64,000 nucleotides of DNA from an uncultured Prochlorococcus sp. GTDB lineage: Bacteria; Cyanobacteriota; Cyanobacteriia; PCC-6307; Cyanobiaceae. The stretch is taken from positions 1 through 64,000 of the forward strand of contig NZ_CACOFR010000010.1 in the NCBI RefSeq assembly GCF_902626525.1, given 5' to 3'. The notes beneath the pieces are model-generated. The model saw nothing but the letters and a program-made list of their open reading frames with translations, was not told where the DNA came from and did not search any database. Below, in pieces: positions 1 through 8,562 of this stretch; within the stretch, counting starts at the first letter, position 1; the number at the start of each line of letters is the position of its first letter. A program made the translations under genes and the position numbers.

Positions 1-171
1 TTCCCTCTTCGCATCACAAAAAACTTTGGCAAATCTTTTACCTACAGATGTTTGAGCACTCGATAAATCTAAATTACCTTGGATAGCTTTTACATTTATT
101 GGTGCAATAAAAATAATTATTGGAAGAAAAATAGATAATAATATAAACAAGAAAAAATTCCCTTTTTTAAT
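1..171 (-). CDS. Small secreted protein, N-terminal part (runs off left edge)
   Basis: An open frame on the minus strand continues through the window edge. It begins with a basic-then-hydrophobic stretch (KKGNFFLFILLS...) typical of a signal peptide, followed by a hydrophilic part containing SVGKRFAKVFCDAKRE. No ATG or GTG is available after the in-frame stop at 178-180. The possible starts are ATT at 169-171, which keeps the lysine pair of the signal peptide, or TTG at 148-150. The ORF track omits it, probably because it is cut and lacks ATG. Function unknown; the export signal is the only supported statement. It could be related to the small Cys-containing secreted protein at 12477-12743, but that is a guess. 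Confidence 0.55.
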   Translation of the reverse strand, partial: MKKGNFFLFILLSIFLPIIIFIAPINVKAIQGNLDLSSAQTSVGKRFAKVFCDAKRE

Positions 172-241
172 TGCAACTCAATATAAACTAACAAAAAAAG
201 TAGTGAATTAGGCCTTTTTAAGTAAAAGCACCTATAAAATT

Positions 242-258
242 AAAAAAAAAAAAAAAAA
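242..258. repeat. Poly-A tract of 17
   Basis: Seventeen consecutive A residues lie in the intergenic stretch between the truncated secreted gene and the 106-residue gene. They are followed by two imperfect copies of an aaatataatttt-type element (259-300). This is AT-rich spacer, probably slippage-prone. On the minus strand it becomes a T-run lying just downstream of the 297-617 gene, so it could help end that transcript, although no GC stem precedes it. Confidence 0.6.
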
Positions 259-296
259 GAATATAATTTTTTAAAAATATAATTTTCTAAAAATAT

Positions 297-617
297 TTAT
301 GTACTGGTGTCTTGATTTATCTGGTTCACTAAAGAGTCGATATCTAATTGATTATAGGGTTGTTTTTGGATTGTCTCACGATAATCATTTTTGACATTAT
401 TTAACCAATTTTGTTCAATCTTCATAAGATTTTTTGCAATGTTAAAAATACCTCCTTTTTTATATAATTCTTTGATTTTTAAAATAATTTCAGAGGTCCT
501 ACTCGATTTAATATTTAATTCAAATGCCAAATCTTTTTGATTAAATCCATGAGATTTCAACCAATCCTTAATAAAGGATATTAGTTCTTTTTCTTCCTGT
601 TGGGATAATTTACTCAT
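297..617 (-). CDS. Small conserved protein with HTH-like segment
   Basis: A 106-residue protein with no signal peptide or membrane segment. Residues about 12-50 (WLKSHGFNQKDLAFEL through IILKIKELY) read as consecutive amphipathic helices in the spacing of a helix-turn-helix, suggesting DNA or protein binding; the C-terminal half is polar. Its ATG (615-617) overlaps the TAA stop of the upstream DUF1232 gene in a TAATG junction, so the two are probably translationally coupled and share a transcript. I do not recognise a characterised family; a regulatory role is only inferred from the predicted helices. Confidence 0.7.
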   Translation of the reverse strand: MSKLSQQEEKELISFIKDWLKSHGFNQKDLAFELNIKSSRTSEIILKIKELYKKGGIFNIAKNLMKIEQNWLNNVKNDYRETIQKQPYNQLDIDSLVNQINQDTST

Positions 618-985
618 TAATAAAAAGGAAATAACTTATTAAGTTTTTTTTCTGCTCTTGCTCTTATTGAAGGTGTCATATACTTACTCCATAAAGTAAG
701 TACTGCGGTGAGAGCTACAAAATCATCACTAAAACCTACTAATGGCATGAAGTCTGGGAAAAGGTCAAATGGCATAATTAGATAGGCCAGCGCAGCCATT
801 AAGGAGACTCTCACTTGTGCTGGTGTAAGTGGGTCTATTGCCATTTCCCACACTTCTAAAGCAGGTTTGGCAATTGTTCTTCCCGCTTTAATAAGAATCT
901 TTATAATGATATTCTCATCAAATGTTGAACTTTCTAAAACTTCAGCATCATAAATCTTTTCTTGGTTTTTTTGATTCTCTTTCAT
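617..985 (-). CDS. YkvA/DUF1232 family membrane protein
   Basis: A 122-residue protein. The central part (about residues 55-105) contains the hallmark of the YkvA/DUF1232 family: a helix (VSLMAALAYLIMPFDLFPD) followed by a second hydrophobic segment with the conserved D-x-x-P-D-x-x-P-x-x-G-x-x-D-D pattern (DLFPDFMPLVGFSDD). Members are small proteins of unknown biochemical role, often with one or two membrane helices. It is the first gene of a two-gene unit with the 106-residue HTH-like gene, linked by a TAATG overlap. The sigma factor gene ends upstream at 1026, 40 bases away, so all three may be co-transcribed. Confidence 0.85.
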   Translation of the reverse strand: MKENQKNQEKIYDAEVLESSTFDENIIIKILIKAGRTIAKPALEVWEMAIDPLTPAQVRVSLMAALAYLIMPFDLFPDFMPLVGFSDDFVALTAVLTLWSKYMTPSIRARAEKKLNKLFPFY

Positions 986-1025
986 CCTTATAAATGAAAT
1001 TTTGAAATGGATTGTTTGGAAATAT

Positions 1026-1949
1026 TTAGCTTATACTATCAACTAATCCATTCTGAATTCCTGCCTTTTTTAGTTTTCTTAAAGCTCTTTGAACGACTTG
1101 TCGACAATATTCTCTGCTGCAACTCATATGTCTTGCAACTTCAGCTAAAGTTCTCCATTCATTTGAACCGTCCAAACCAAATCTAAGGCTTACTATCTTT
1201 CTTTCTTTTTCAGTTAAATTTGCTTTATCTAAGAGTTTCCAAGCAGAGGCTGACCTTTCGGCTAATTCTGCTAACTCCATTGGAGGAGTTTGATCGCTTG
1301 GAAGAATATCAACTAACTCAGATGGATCTGATTTTGATTTAACAGTACCTTGAAGACTTACAGTAATACTTCTCAATTCACAAGAGAGGAGTTCATCAAT
1401 CTCCTCCTTAGTTATTTTCATTTCTTCAGCCAGCTCACCGCTAGTAGGGGGAATACCCTTAAGTTGCATAAGCTTTGATTTCGCTGATCTTAATTTTGTA
1501 AGTTTCTCATTGATATTTACAGGTATCCTAATTGTTCTACTTTGAGTTGATAATGCTCTATTTAATCCTTGTCTAATCCACCAATAAGCATATGTGGAAA
1601 ATCGGTGCCCCCTTGAGGGATCATATTTTTCTACAGCTCTAGTGAGGCCTAATGTTCCTTCCTGAATCAAGTCAAGTAACTCTAGCCCTTTCCCTTGATA
1701 TCTCTTGGCAAGATTAACAACTAACCTTAGGTTAGCTGTTATCATTTCATTTTTGGCTTTTTCGCCGATTCTGATCTTTTCCCTCTCGGCTTCGGAATAT
1801 TCACAAGCAGAACCTTTACCACCTGCTTCTTGACATCTATTAACAAGGAGAACCATCTCTTGGACTTTTCTGCCCATAGTGAGTTCTCTTTCAGGAGTTA
1901 AAAGTTGGTGACGCCCTATTTCACCAAGAAAATCGCTTAATGAACTCAC
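1026..1949 (-). CDS. Group 2 (type II) sigma-70 family RNA polymerase sigma factor
   Basis: At 307 residues it is shorter than the primary RpoD because it lacks the long N-terminal region 1.1. A region 1.2-like start (LGEIGRHQLLTPERE) is followed by region 2 at about residues 75-145, with the core-binding and -10 recognition/melting signature (LIQEGTLGLTRAVEKYD, then FSTYAYWWIRQ). Region 3 follows, and region 4 at about 240-295 has a C-terminal helix-turn-helix (TLAEVARHMSCSREYCRQVV). Such group 2 factors in cyanobacteria recognise primary-like promoters and tune responses to light, circadian or nutrient state. Which paralog this is cannot be decided here. The upstream spacer holds a tandem TTAATAATTA motif that may lie in its promoter. 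Confidence 0.95.
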   Translation of the reverse strand: MSSLSDFLGEIGRHQLLTPERELTMGRKVQEMVLLVNRCQEAGGKGSACEYSEAEREKIRIGEKAKNEMITANLRLVVNLAKRYQGKGLELLDLIQEGTLGLTRAVEKYDPSRGHRFSTYAYWWIRQGLNRALSTQSRTIRIPVNINEKLTKLRSAKSKLMQLKGIPPTSGELAEEMKITKEEIDELLSCELRSITVSLQGTVKSKSDPSELVDILPSDQTPPMELAELAERSASAWKLLDKANLTEKERKIVSLRFGLDGSNEWRTLAEVARHMSCSREYCRQVVQRALRKLKKAGIQNGLVDSIS

Positions 1950-2018
1950 GATTTACCTCTTTATTGATATATTAAACTTATAGTTAATTCATTAATAAGC
2001 CATACATGTAATAATTAA

Positions 2019-2044
2019 TTAATAATTAGTTAATAATTATTAAT
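2019..2044. repeat. Tandem TTAATAATTA repeat ahead of sigma factor gene
   Basis: Two perfect copies of TTAATAATTA (2019-2028 and 2030-2039) are separated by one base and followed by a partial third TTAAT. They lie 70-95 bases upstream of the sigma factor start on the minus strand. The motif is near-palindromic and AT-only, so chance in this genome is a real possibility. The placement would suit an upstream promoter element or operator. Confidence 0.4.
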
Positions 2045-2105
2045 CAGATTTATTAAATATTTTACTTAAGTTTTTAAATATAATATTTAAAAATTAGAAT
2101 TTTTA

Positions 2106-2768
2106 TTATTTTATTTTTTTTCTTGATTCTAGAACAGCAAGAACATCTCTCCACTCGACACCATTGTGCATAAGGGCTACTTGCAAATGATAAATTAAAT
2201 CAGCAGCTTCATTTGAGATTGAATTTTTGTCATTATCTTTACAAGCCATTATAAATTCAGCGGATTCTTCTCCTATTTTTTTTAATATAGTATTACTACC
2301 TTTAGTTAATAAGTAATTTGTGTAACTTTTCTCTGAAGGATTTATTGATCTTTTATAAATTGTATTGAATAATTCAGAGCAAATATTTGTAAATGGAGTT
2401 GTTCTTTTCTCTTTTTTATTATTTTGATTAATTTGGATTTCGTTGAAGAAGCAACTTTTTTCGCCGGTATGGCATGCTCCTGAACCATTTTGTTCAATTA
2501 AAAGTATTAGTACATCATTATCGCAATCGAATCTTATCTTCTTAAGCAATTGGGTACTTCCACTTGTTGCGCCCTTTCTCCAAATTTCTGATCTTGATCT
2601 GCTCCAGTAATGAACGTTCTTTGTTTCAAGAGTTTTTGTCAATGATTCTCTATTCATCCAAGCAAGCATAAGAATTGATCCATCTAGCCAATCTTGTGCT
2701 ATTGCAGGGATTAATCCATAATTATCAAAGCGTAGATCTTCTATCGAAAAATTAGTTGAATAAGTCAT
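2106..2768 (-). CDS. hisIE: Bifunctional phosphoribosyl-AMP cyclohydrolase / phosphoribosyl-ATP pyrophosphatase
   Basis: Catalyses the second and third steps of histidine biosynthesis in the cytoplasm. The N-terminal HisI domain (about 1-115) shows DGSILMLAWMNRESL, HYWSRSRSEIWRKGATSG, the metal-binding DCDND and the cysteine pair in GACHTGEKSC. The C-terminal HisE domain (about 125-220) shows the MazG-like GEESAEFI and NEAADLIYH helices that bind magnesium and pyrophosphate. Length of 220 residues matches the fused enzyme of many bacteria. It is a single gene, divergent from the QueD-like gene with only 60 bases between the starts, so both promoters must sit in that short spacer. Confidence 0.97.
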   Translation of the reverse strand: MTYSTNFSIEDLRFDNYGLIPAIAQDWLDGSILMLAWMNRESLTKTLETKNVHYWSRSRSEIWRKGATSGSTQLLKKIRFDCDNDVLILLIEQNGSGACHTGEKSCFFNEIQINQNNKKEKRTTPFTNICSELFNTIYKRSINPSEKSYTNYLLTKGSNTILKKIGEESAEFIMACKDNDKNSISNEAADLIYHLQVALMHNGVEWRDVLAVLESRKKIK

Positions 2769-2831
2769 TATGTTCAGTATGCTAAATCCTACTCAAAGTG
2801 TTTCACTAAAAATCATCCTAACAGTTTATTG

Positions 2832-3302
2832 ATGTGTATTCATTCTCTGAAATTTTCATGCAGCAAAAGTTATGAGGATTTTCCCTGTTCGCATAGGCAA
2901 TGGCGCCATAAAGGCCACTGCAGATTTGTGCATGGATATTCAAGATCCTTTACCTTTTGGTTTACTACAAAAAAATTAGACACAAATGGTTTTGTTGTTG
3001 ATTTTTCAAGTCTCAAGCCTCTTGAGAATAGACTAAAAGAGCAATTTGATCATACATTTTTGATAAATAAAGATGATCCTTTATTGAATTACTGGGAAAA
3101 ATTACATAAATTAGATGCTTTAGATTTGAGAATTATGGAAAATGTGGGGATGGAGTTCACTTCTGAACTGATTTGGAATTGGGCTAATGAATACTTGAAG
3201 GATAAGGATAAAGGAAGAACATGTTGTTGGAAAACAGAATCAAAAGAAAATAAATTTAATAAAGCAAGTTATGAGAAAATCCCTGAGTGGTTCGAATCTT
3301 AG
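2832..3302 (+). CDS. 6-pyruvoyl-tetrahydropterin synthase / QueD-like protein
   Basis: A 156-residue protein of the T-fold PTPS/6-carboxytetrahydropterin synthase superfamily. Visible hallmarks are a first zinc-type histidine (CSHRQW), the catalytic-cysteine segment (GHCRFVHGYSRS), the VVDFSSLK motif, the catalytic FDHTFL, and a late acidic KTES. In standard QueD the cysteine segment reads C-x3-H-G-H; here the last histidine is tyrosine (HGY), which would alter the zinc site. The product could therefore be a divergent pterin enzyme rather than a queuosine enzyme. The track start is a TTG at 2829; the ATG directly following it at 2832 is more likely. Confidence 0.85.
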   Translation: MCIHSLKFSCSKSYEDFPCSHRQWRHKGHCRFVHGYSRSFTFWFTTKKLDTNGFVVDFSSLKPLENRLKEQFDHTFLINKDDPLLNYWEKLHKLDALDLRIMENVGMEFTSELIWNWANEYLKDKDKGRTCCWKTESKENKFNKASYEKIPEWFES

Positions 3303-3351
3303 ATTAAAGCTTTAAAATTGCAAGTCAATTGAAATTCTTTAATTAAGATCT

Positions 3352-5934
3352 TTAATCAACAATTATTTCTCCATTAAGCAAATAGATATTAACCTCATCT
3401 TTATAAAGATAATTATTATTCAATATATTATTTGAAATTCTTGTCTCAATTTGTTTCTGAATGATTCTTTTTAAAGGCCTTGCGCCATAGACATAATCAA
3501 AACTATTTTGGACCAGTTGATTAATGGCCTCGTCCGTGATTTTAAATTTCAAGTTTTTTTTATTAAGTCTTTTTTCTAAATTTTGAAGCTGAATTTTTGC
3601 AATTTTTTTTATATCATTTAATTCTAAATTATTAAAAATTACTATTTCATCAAGTCGATTTAAAAACTCAGGCTTGAAAAATTTTTTAAGTTCAGAATCT
3701 ATAACTTTCTTGATTTCATTTGTATCTTCTTTTCTAACAGATAAATCATTTATTGATTGACTCCCTAAATTACTCGTGAGAACAATGATTGAATTTTTGA
3801 AATTGATTGTGCGACCTTGACCATCCGTAATGATTCCATCATCAAGAACCTGCAAAAGAATATCTAAGATATCTTTGTGAGCTTTTTCTATTTCATCAAG
3901 AAGTATCAATGAATAAGGATTTTTTCTCACAGCTTCTGTTAATTGACCACCTGATTCGAAGCCTAAATATCCAGGAGGTGCACCTATAATTTTGCTAACT
4001 GAATGCTTCTCCATATATTCAGACATATCCAATCTTGTAATAGAAGAATTTGAATCGAATATAATTTTTGCTGTTACTTTACTAAGCTCTGTTTTCCCAA
4101 CACCAGTTGGACCTAAAAAAAGGAAACTGGCTAATGGCTTGCTTGGGTCATTTAGCCCCGTCCTTGATCTCTTAATGGAATCGGCAACTGCACTAATTGC
4201 ACTATCTTGACCAATAATTTTTTCTTTAAGGATAGACTCGAGGCTTAAGAGCTTATCTTTTTCTGACTGATTTAAGTTCTGCACTGGAATAGAGGTCCAC
4301 TTTGAGACAACTTCTGCAATATCGTCAAAAGTTACCTCTTGCCTTAAAAGATTAGTTTCTCCTTTTTTATGAGAATTAACTAAGGACTCACTTTTTTCTT
4401 TCAATTTTTTTTGCAAAGAATTTAAAGTTCCAAATTCTAATTCTGCTGCTTTATTCAGGTCAAAACTCCTTTTAGCTTGATCTATTTGTAATTGAATAGA
4501 TTCAATATCTTCTTTTATGGTGCTAATCTCATCAATTTCATCTTTTTCTTTTTTCCATTGAGCGCTTAATTCGGACTGTCTATCCTTAAGAGAAATAAGT
4601 TCATTATTAATTTTTTTTAATCTTTCTATAGAAAAATCATCTGTTTCTCTTTTTAAAGATAATTTTTCCATCTCAAATTGTAAAACTTTTCGATCAATTT
4701 CATCAATTTCTTCAGGTTTGGAAGTTATTACCATATTCAATCTTGAGGCTGCCTCATCGATTAGATCTATTGCTTTGTCAGGAAGAAATCTATCATTAAT
4801 ATATCTTTCGCTAAGGGTGGCAGCTGCAACCAATGCATTGTCAGAAATTCTTACACTATGATGAACTTCGTATCTTTCTCTCAATCCTCTTAATATTGAG
4901 ACAGTATCATCTATTGAAGGAGCATCGATTTTTATTTTTTGAAATCTGCGTTCTAGAGCGGGATCTTTTTCTATATTTTGTTTATGTTCATTAATGGTTG
5001 TAGCACCAATACATCTAAGTTCACCCCTTGCAAGCATAGGTTTTAATAGGTTGCTTGCATCTAAAGAGCCTCCACTGGCGCCTGCACCAACTACTGTATG
5101 AATTTCATCAATAAAAAGAATGATTTTACCTTCTGATTCCTTGACTATCTTTAGGACATTTTTTATTCTTTCTTCAAATTCTCCACGGTATTTTGCCCCA
5201 GCTAAAAGCGAACCCATATCTAATGAAATTAGTTGCCTATTTTGTAGTGAAGAAGGTACATCTCCATTTATTATTCTTTGAGATAACCCTTCCACTATTG
5301 CCGTTTTACCAACCCCAGGTTCTCCAATAAGAACTGGATTATTTTTTGTTCTTCTACTTAATATTTGAATTGTTCTTCTAATCTCTTCATCTCTACCAAT
5401 TACTGGATCTAAAATTCCATTCTTTGCTGATTGGGTTAGATCAATACCATATTTATCTAAAGACTCATTAGAGGTATCAAATTCACTTTTAACTGCTGGA
5501 TCAGACTTCATTTTCTTTATTGTTTCAAGAAATTCTGGAATATCTTTTTGATTTAAGAGTTTAAATCCATATTTATTATCATAAGTGAAACCGTAAATTA
5601 AGTGTTCTGTTGATATCACTACATCATTTAAAGTGTTTTTAATATCATTCGCTTTTGAAAATATTTTATATAAAGTATCACCAACATATAAATTATCTTG
5701 TTTGGCTTTCATTTTTGCCTTCGAATTTAATGAAGACATTATTTCTTCTTCTATCTCTTTAATATTTACATTATTTTTTTCTAATATCTTTTGTGAAACG
5801 TAGTCTTTTTTTATAAGAGCTAATAATAAGTTGTCAGAGTCTACGTTCTGTTGGTGATTTTTATAAGAAATTTCTTTAGCAAAAATAAAACAGTCCCAAG
5901 CAGAATTTGAAAATTCGCTTGGAACTATTTTCAT
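3352..5934 (-). CDS. clpB: ClpB-type AAA+ disaggregase
   Basis: An 860-residue, double-AAA+ chaperone that threads aggregated proteins through a hexameric ring. The Clp N-domain spans about 1-145. The first AAA domain has Walker A GEPGVGKT (about 204-211), pore loop KYRGEFEER and Walker [10 protein letters not shown] long charged coiled-coil middle domain (about 400-520) marks ClpB rather than ClpC or ClpA and is the DnaK-interaction region. The second AAA domain has GPTGVGKT, pore loop GYLGFESGG and the sensor NRLDEIVIF. The N-domain looks diverged from the usual ClpB start. Cyanobacteria often carry two ClpB proteins; which one this is cannot be told here. petE lies upstream on the same strand. 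Confidence 0.96.
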   Translation of the reverse strand: MKIVPSEFSNSAWDCFIFAKEISYKNHQQNVDSDNLLLALIKKDYVSQKILEKNNVNIKEIEEEIMSSLNSKAKMKAKQDNLYVGDTLYKIFSKANDIKNTLNDVVISTEHLIYGFTYDNKYGFKLLNQKDIPEFLETIKKMKSDPAVKSEFDTSNESLDKYGIDLTQSAKNGILDPVIGRDEEIRRTIQILSRRTKNNPVLIGEPGVGKTAIVEGLSQRIINGDVPSSLQNRQLISLDMGSLLAGAKYRGEFEERIKNVLKIVKESEGKIILFIDEIHTVVGAGASGGSLDASNLLKPMLARGELRCIGATTINEHKQNIEKDPALERRFQKIKIDAPSIDDTVSILRGLRERYEVHHSVRISDNALVAAATLSERYINDRFLPDKAIDLIDEAASRLNMVITSKPEEIDEIDRKVLQFEMEKLSLKRETDDFSIERLKKINNELISLKDRQSELSAQWKKEKDEIDEISTIKEDIESIQLQIDQAKRSFDLNKAAELEFGTLNSLQKKLKEKSESLVNSHKKGETNLLRQEVTFDDIAEVVSKWTSIPVQNLNQSEKDKLLSLESILKEKIIGQDSAISAVADSIKRSRTGLNDPSKPLASFLFLGPTGVGKTELSKVTAKIIFDSNSSITRLDMSEYMEKHSVSKIIGAPPGYLGFESGGQLTEAVRKNPYSLILLDEIEKAHKDILDILLQVLDDGIITDGQGRTINFKNSIIVLTSNLGSQSINDLSVRKEDTNEIKKVIDSELKKFFKPEFLNRLDEIVIFNNLELNDIKKIAKIQLQNLEKRLNKKNLKFKITDEAINQLVQNSFDYVYGARPLKRIIQKQIETRISNNILNNNYLYKDEVNIYLLNGEIIVD

Positions 5935-5997
5935 TAATCAAATTTTAAGTATGAATTTAGGAAGTATTAAGTTAAAAGATAAATTAATTTAAAAAAT

Positions 5998-6348
5998 TTA
6001 TTCAACAATAACCTTTCCTACCATTCCAGCACCTCTATGAGGCTCACAATAGAAGTCATAAGTTCCAGCAGTATCAAATGTTTCTTCCCAAGATTCTCCT
6101 GGCGCAAAGGCTAAGTCTGCATGACTTAATTCTTCATGTCCATCAAAAACAGCATTGTGAGGAGCAAGTTTATTATTGATAAATTTAACTGTATCTCCAG
6201 CACTTATCGTTAATGTACTTGGTTCAAACGCCAGCATTCCAGCATCTGTACCAAGTTTGACTTCAACAGTTTTAGCTGAAACTGTTGAAATACCTAGACT
6301 TAGAGTTAAAACTATTGCGAAAAATCCCGCAAAGATTGAACGTAACAT
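5998..6348 (-). CDS. petE: Plastocyanin precursor
   Basis: Soluble type-1 copper protein that carries electrons from cytochrome b6f to photosystem I in the thylakoid lumen. Of 116 residues, the first 25 form a Sec-type signal peptide ending near STVSAK. The mature part shows all four copper ligands: His64 in APHNAVF, then Cys101, His104 and Met109 in [12 protein letters not shown]. Length is normal for the family. The gene stands alone between the epimerase and clpB. A perfect 6-base inverted repeat with promoter-like AT sequence lies 13-36 bases before the ATG. Confidence 0.98.
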   Translation of the reverse strand: MLRSIFAGFFAIVLTLSLGISTVSAKTVEVKLGTDAGMLAFEPSTLTISAGDTVKFINNKLAPHNAVFDGHEELSHADLAFAPGESWEETFDTAGTYDFYCEPHRGAGMVGKVIVE

Positions 6349-6360
6349 AATTAAAATTTA

Positions 6361-6384
6361 CTTGTATACATAATATATTACAAG
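6361..6384. promoter_or_regulatory. Perfect inverted repeat CTTGTA-N12-TACAAG ahead of petE
   Basis: CTTGTA at 6361-6366 and its exact complement TACAAG at 6379-6384 flank a 12-base AT-only centre containing promoter-like TATATT (minus strand). The element is 13-36 bases upstream of the plastocyanin ATG and downstream of the end of the epimerase gene. The half-site spacing and overlap with a possible -10 box would suit an operator. No regulator can be assigned from the sequence, and chance is not excluded. Confidence 0.45.
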
Positions 6385-6410
6385 GCTTTAGTAACCTAAC
6401 TGCGAGAGTT

Positions 6411-7394
6411 TTAATTGTTATTACAGCTTGGTAACTTTGACAACCTAAAAATATCATTTAGTGACTTGGCATAACTTTTAAGTTTGAAAGTCTCAGGATT
6501 AGTGATGGGAACATGATTAAAGTCATATTTTTTGATACTAAAGCTATCCCATGGAGTGGTTTGGATGGGAAGAATTCTTAATAATATTTTTAGAATTTTT
6601 TTGGTAAGTGGTATTGCAAAATATCTCTTCATATTATTTCTTCTTAAAAGAGTAATTATGACTTCGTCAATTGAAATGAATTTTTGACCCAGTACAAATT
6701 TTTTGAAGCCTTTGTATTGCTCTTTTTTATAATTTTTAATTAGAAACCCACAAATTTGAGCGATATCATTTGCGTGTATAAAATGAAATTTGGAATCAAT
6801 TTTTAAAAATCTAGCTAACCAAAGCCACTTCCCAATTTCATTGAGTCCACTAGTTAAATAGCTCACTGGATATTTACTTTTATTACCAAGATTTCCTCCA
6901 AATACTAAGGTGGGAAAAATAGTGAATGTTTTTTCTGCAAATGAGCTTTCTTTTAGTCTCTGGAAACATTCATATTTTGTTTGTATGTATTCTGTTCCAT
7001 AAATCAAAGATTCCCTCATTAATTCTGTTTTTGTATCAAGAATGCTTGCTGTTGAAAAATAAATAATCTTTTCTAACTTTTTAACATCAAGCATTTCAAG
7101 TAATTTCTCAAAAGCTTTAATATTTACTTCATAGGCTCTTCTTGGATCTCCCCATGCAGTAGCTGTATGTATTAGATAATTAATTTGTCTAATTTCCTTT
7201 TTATATCTATTTGATTCTCTGATATCACATACTATTAATTTGACTTTTTTATTCTCTTGAATAGAAATTGGTAACTTACTTTTATCTCTTACCATAAGAT
7301 AAAGCCTGAATTTTGTGTTTTTCAAAAACCAATCAACTAAATAACGGCCAACACATCCATTTGCACCTGTTATTAATAAGTTTTTATATGCCAA
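6411..7394 (-). CDS. NAD-dependent epimerase/dehydratase (extended SDR)
   Basis: A 327-residue extended short-chain dehydrogenase/reductase. The N-terminal Rossmann motif is TGANGCVGRYLVDW, matching the GxxGxxG cofactor loop, and the catalytic Y-x3-K is visible as YIQTK near residue 130. Members act on nucleotide sugars, flavonoid-type ketones or sterols, so the substrate cannot be assigned. It lies 8 bases downstream of hemE on the same strand and may be co-transcribed with it. That neighbour gives no firm link to tetrapyrrole chemistry. Start chosen at the ATG just before the Rossmann strand. Confidence 0.88.
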   Translation of the reverse strand: MAYKNLLITGANGCVGRYLVDWFLKNTKFRLYLMVRDKSKLPISIQENKKVKLIVCDIRESNRYKKEIRQINYLIHTATAWGDPRRAYEVNIKAFEKLLEMLDVKKLEKIIYFSTASILDTKTELMRESLIYGTEYIQTKYECFQRLKESSFAEKTFTIFPTLVFGGNLGNKSKYPVSYLTSGLNEIGKWLWLARFLKIDSKFHFIHANDIAQICGFLIKNYKKEQYKGFKKFVLGQKFISIDEVIITLLRRNNMKRYFAIPLTKKILKILLRILPIQTTPWDSFSIKKYDFNHVPITNPETFKLKSYAKSLNDIFRLSKLPSCNNN

Positions 7395-7402
7395 GATTTT
7401 TA

Positions 7403-8443
7403 CTAGTAAGTGAGTTTTTTTCCATGTTCAAAAAACGTTTGGGCATTTTCTTCTGGAGTGCCTGGCAAAATCCCATGACCTAAATTAAGAATATATTTTC
7501 TGTCTTTGATTTTATTAAAAGTATTATCTATTCTTTCTTTTATTGATTCTTTGTTTCCGAATAAAATTCCAGGATCAACATTGCCTTGTATTCCAATCTC
7601 CTTAGGAATTCTTTTACAAGCCTCCTCAATATCTACTGTCCAATCTAATGAAATTATATCTACGCCAGTTTTTGCCATTCTTTCGATTACTCCAGCACTA
7701 CCTGAAATATAGAGAATAACTGGCGTTTCAGGGTATTCTTCTTTTACAATTTCAATAACTTTTTTTTGATATGGGCCTGCAAAGATATCATAATCCTGTG
7801 GGCTTAGTTGACCTGCCCATGAATCAAAAATTTGTACTACTTGCGCTCCAGAGTTTATTTGATATTTGAGATATTCACCAATAGATTTTGCAAAATGATC
7901 AAGAAGTTTGTGAAGCAAATTTGGTTCTTTAAAAGCCATTGATTTTATTAAAGAGTAATTTTTACTGCTTTTACCTTCAACTACATATGCAGCAAGAGTC
8001 CAAGGTGCGCCAACAAAACCTAAAACTGTTGCTTCATTATTCACATCTTTTTTTAATGAAGAAAGAACTTTCCCCACAAAGCTCAAACTCTCACTTGGAT
8101 TTAATTCTTCTAAATTTTCTATCTGGCTAAGTGTTCTTATTGGTTCCTCAATTATTGGACCTTTACTTTCTATTATTTCAAAATTTATGCCCATCCCTGG
8201 AAGAGGTGTGAGAATATCTGAAAAAAGGATAACACCATCTGGTTTGAAAGCATGAAAAGGCTGCATTGATATCTCATATGATAGTTCTGGATTCTCAGAC
8301 CTCTCTCTAAAGCTTGGGTAACGCTCCCTCAAATCTCTATAGATTTTCATATATCTTCCTGCTTGCCTCATCATCCATACTGGAGGCCTGTTTACACTTT
8401 TACCTAATGCGGCAGAAAGTAGTAGTGGTAAATTTTCTCCCAT
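7403..8443 (-). CDS. hemE: Uroporphyrinogen III decarboxylase
   Basis: Removes four carboxyl groups from uroporphyrinogen III to give coproporphyrinogen III, on the shared route to heme, chlorophyll and bilins. At 346 residues it is full-length. The N-terminal signature [14 protein letters not shown] carries the substrate-binding arginines, [13 protein letters not shown] holds the catalytic aspartate, and [14 protein letters not shown] is the conserved C-terminal loop. The epimerase gene follows closely downstream; glgB lies upstream after a 119-base AT-rich spacer in which I see no gene. Confidence 0.98.
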   Translation of the reverse strand: MGENLPLLLSAALGKSVNRPPVWMMRQAGRYMKIYRDLRERYPSFRERSENPELSYEISMQPFHAFKPDGVILFSDILTPLPGMGINFEIIESKGPIIEEPIRTLSQIENLEELNPSESLSFVGKVLSSLKKDVNNEATVLGFVGAPWTLAAYVVEGKSSKNYSLIKSMAFKEPNLLHKLLDHFAKSIGEYLKYQINSGAQVVQIFDSWAGQLSPQDYDIFAGPYQKKVIEIVKEEYPETPVILYISGSAGVIERMAKTGVDIISLDWTVDIEEACKRIPKEIGIQGNVDPGILFGNKESIKERIDNTFNKIKDRKYILNLGHGILPGTPEENAQTFFEHGKKLTY

Positions 8444-8562
8444 TTTTCAATTCGATATGTTTTTTAAAAATTAAAAATTCCAACTTAAAAATCTTACAAT
8501 GTAAAGCAGATCAAAAGCGTTATATGAACATTTATATGAAGCACTAAGTTAAATGAAACTTC

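Noticed and set aside
3286-3302. ggttcgaatctt resembling a tRNA T-loop
   Set aside because: It is the coding end of the QueD-like gene (WFES stop) and no acceptor stem or other tRNA arms surround it.
3302-3357. GATTAAAG...CTTTAATC arms at the QueD-like/clpB convergent junction as a terminator
   Set aside because: Arms are eight bases of AT-rich sequence with a 40-base loop, no GC core, and one arm extends into clpB; too weak to call.
6272-6457. 61-residue minus-strand ORF across the petE upstream region
   Set aside because: Overlaps the petE signal peptide in another frame and the inverted-repeat region; no recognisable protein character.
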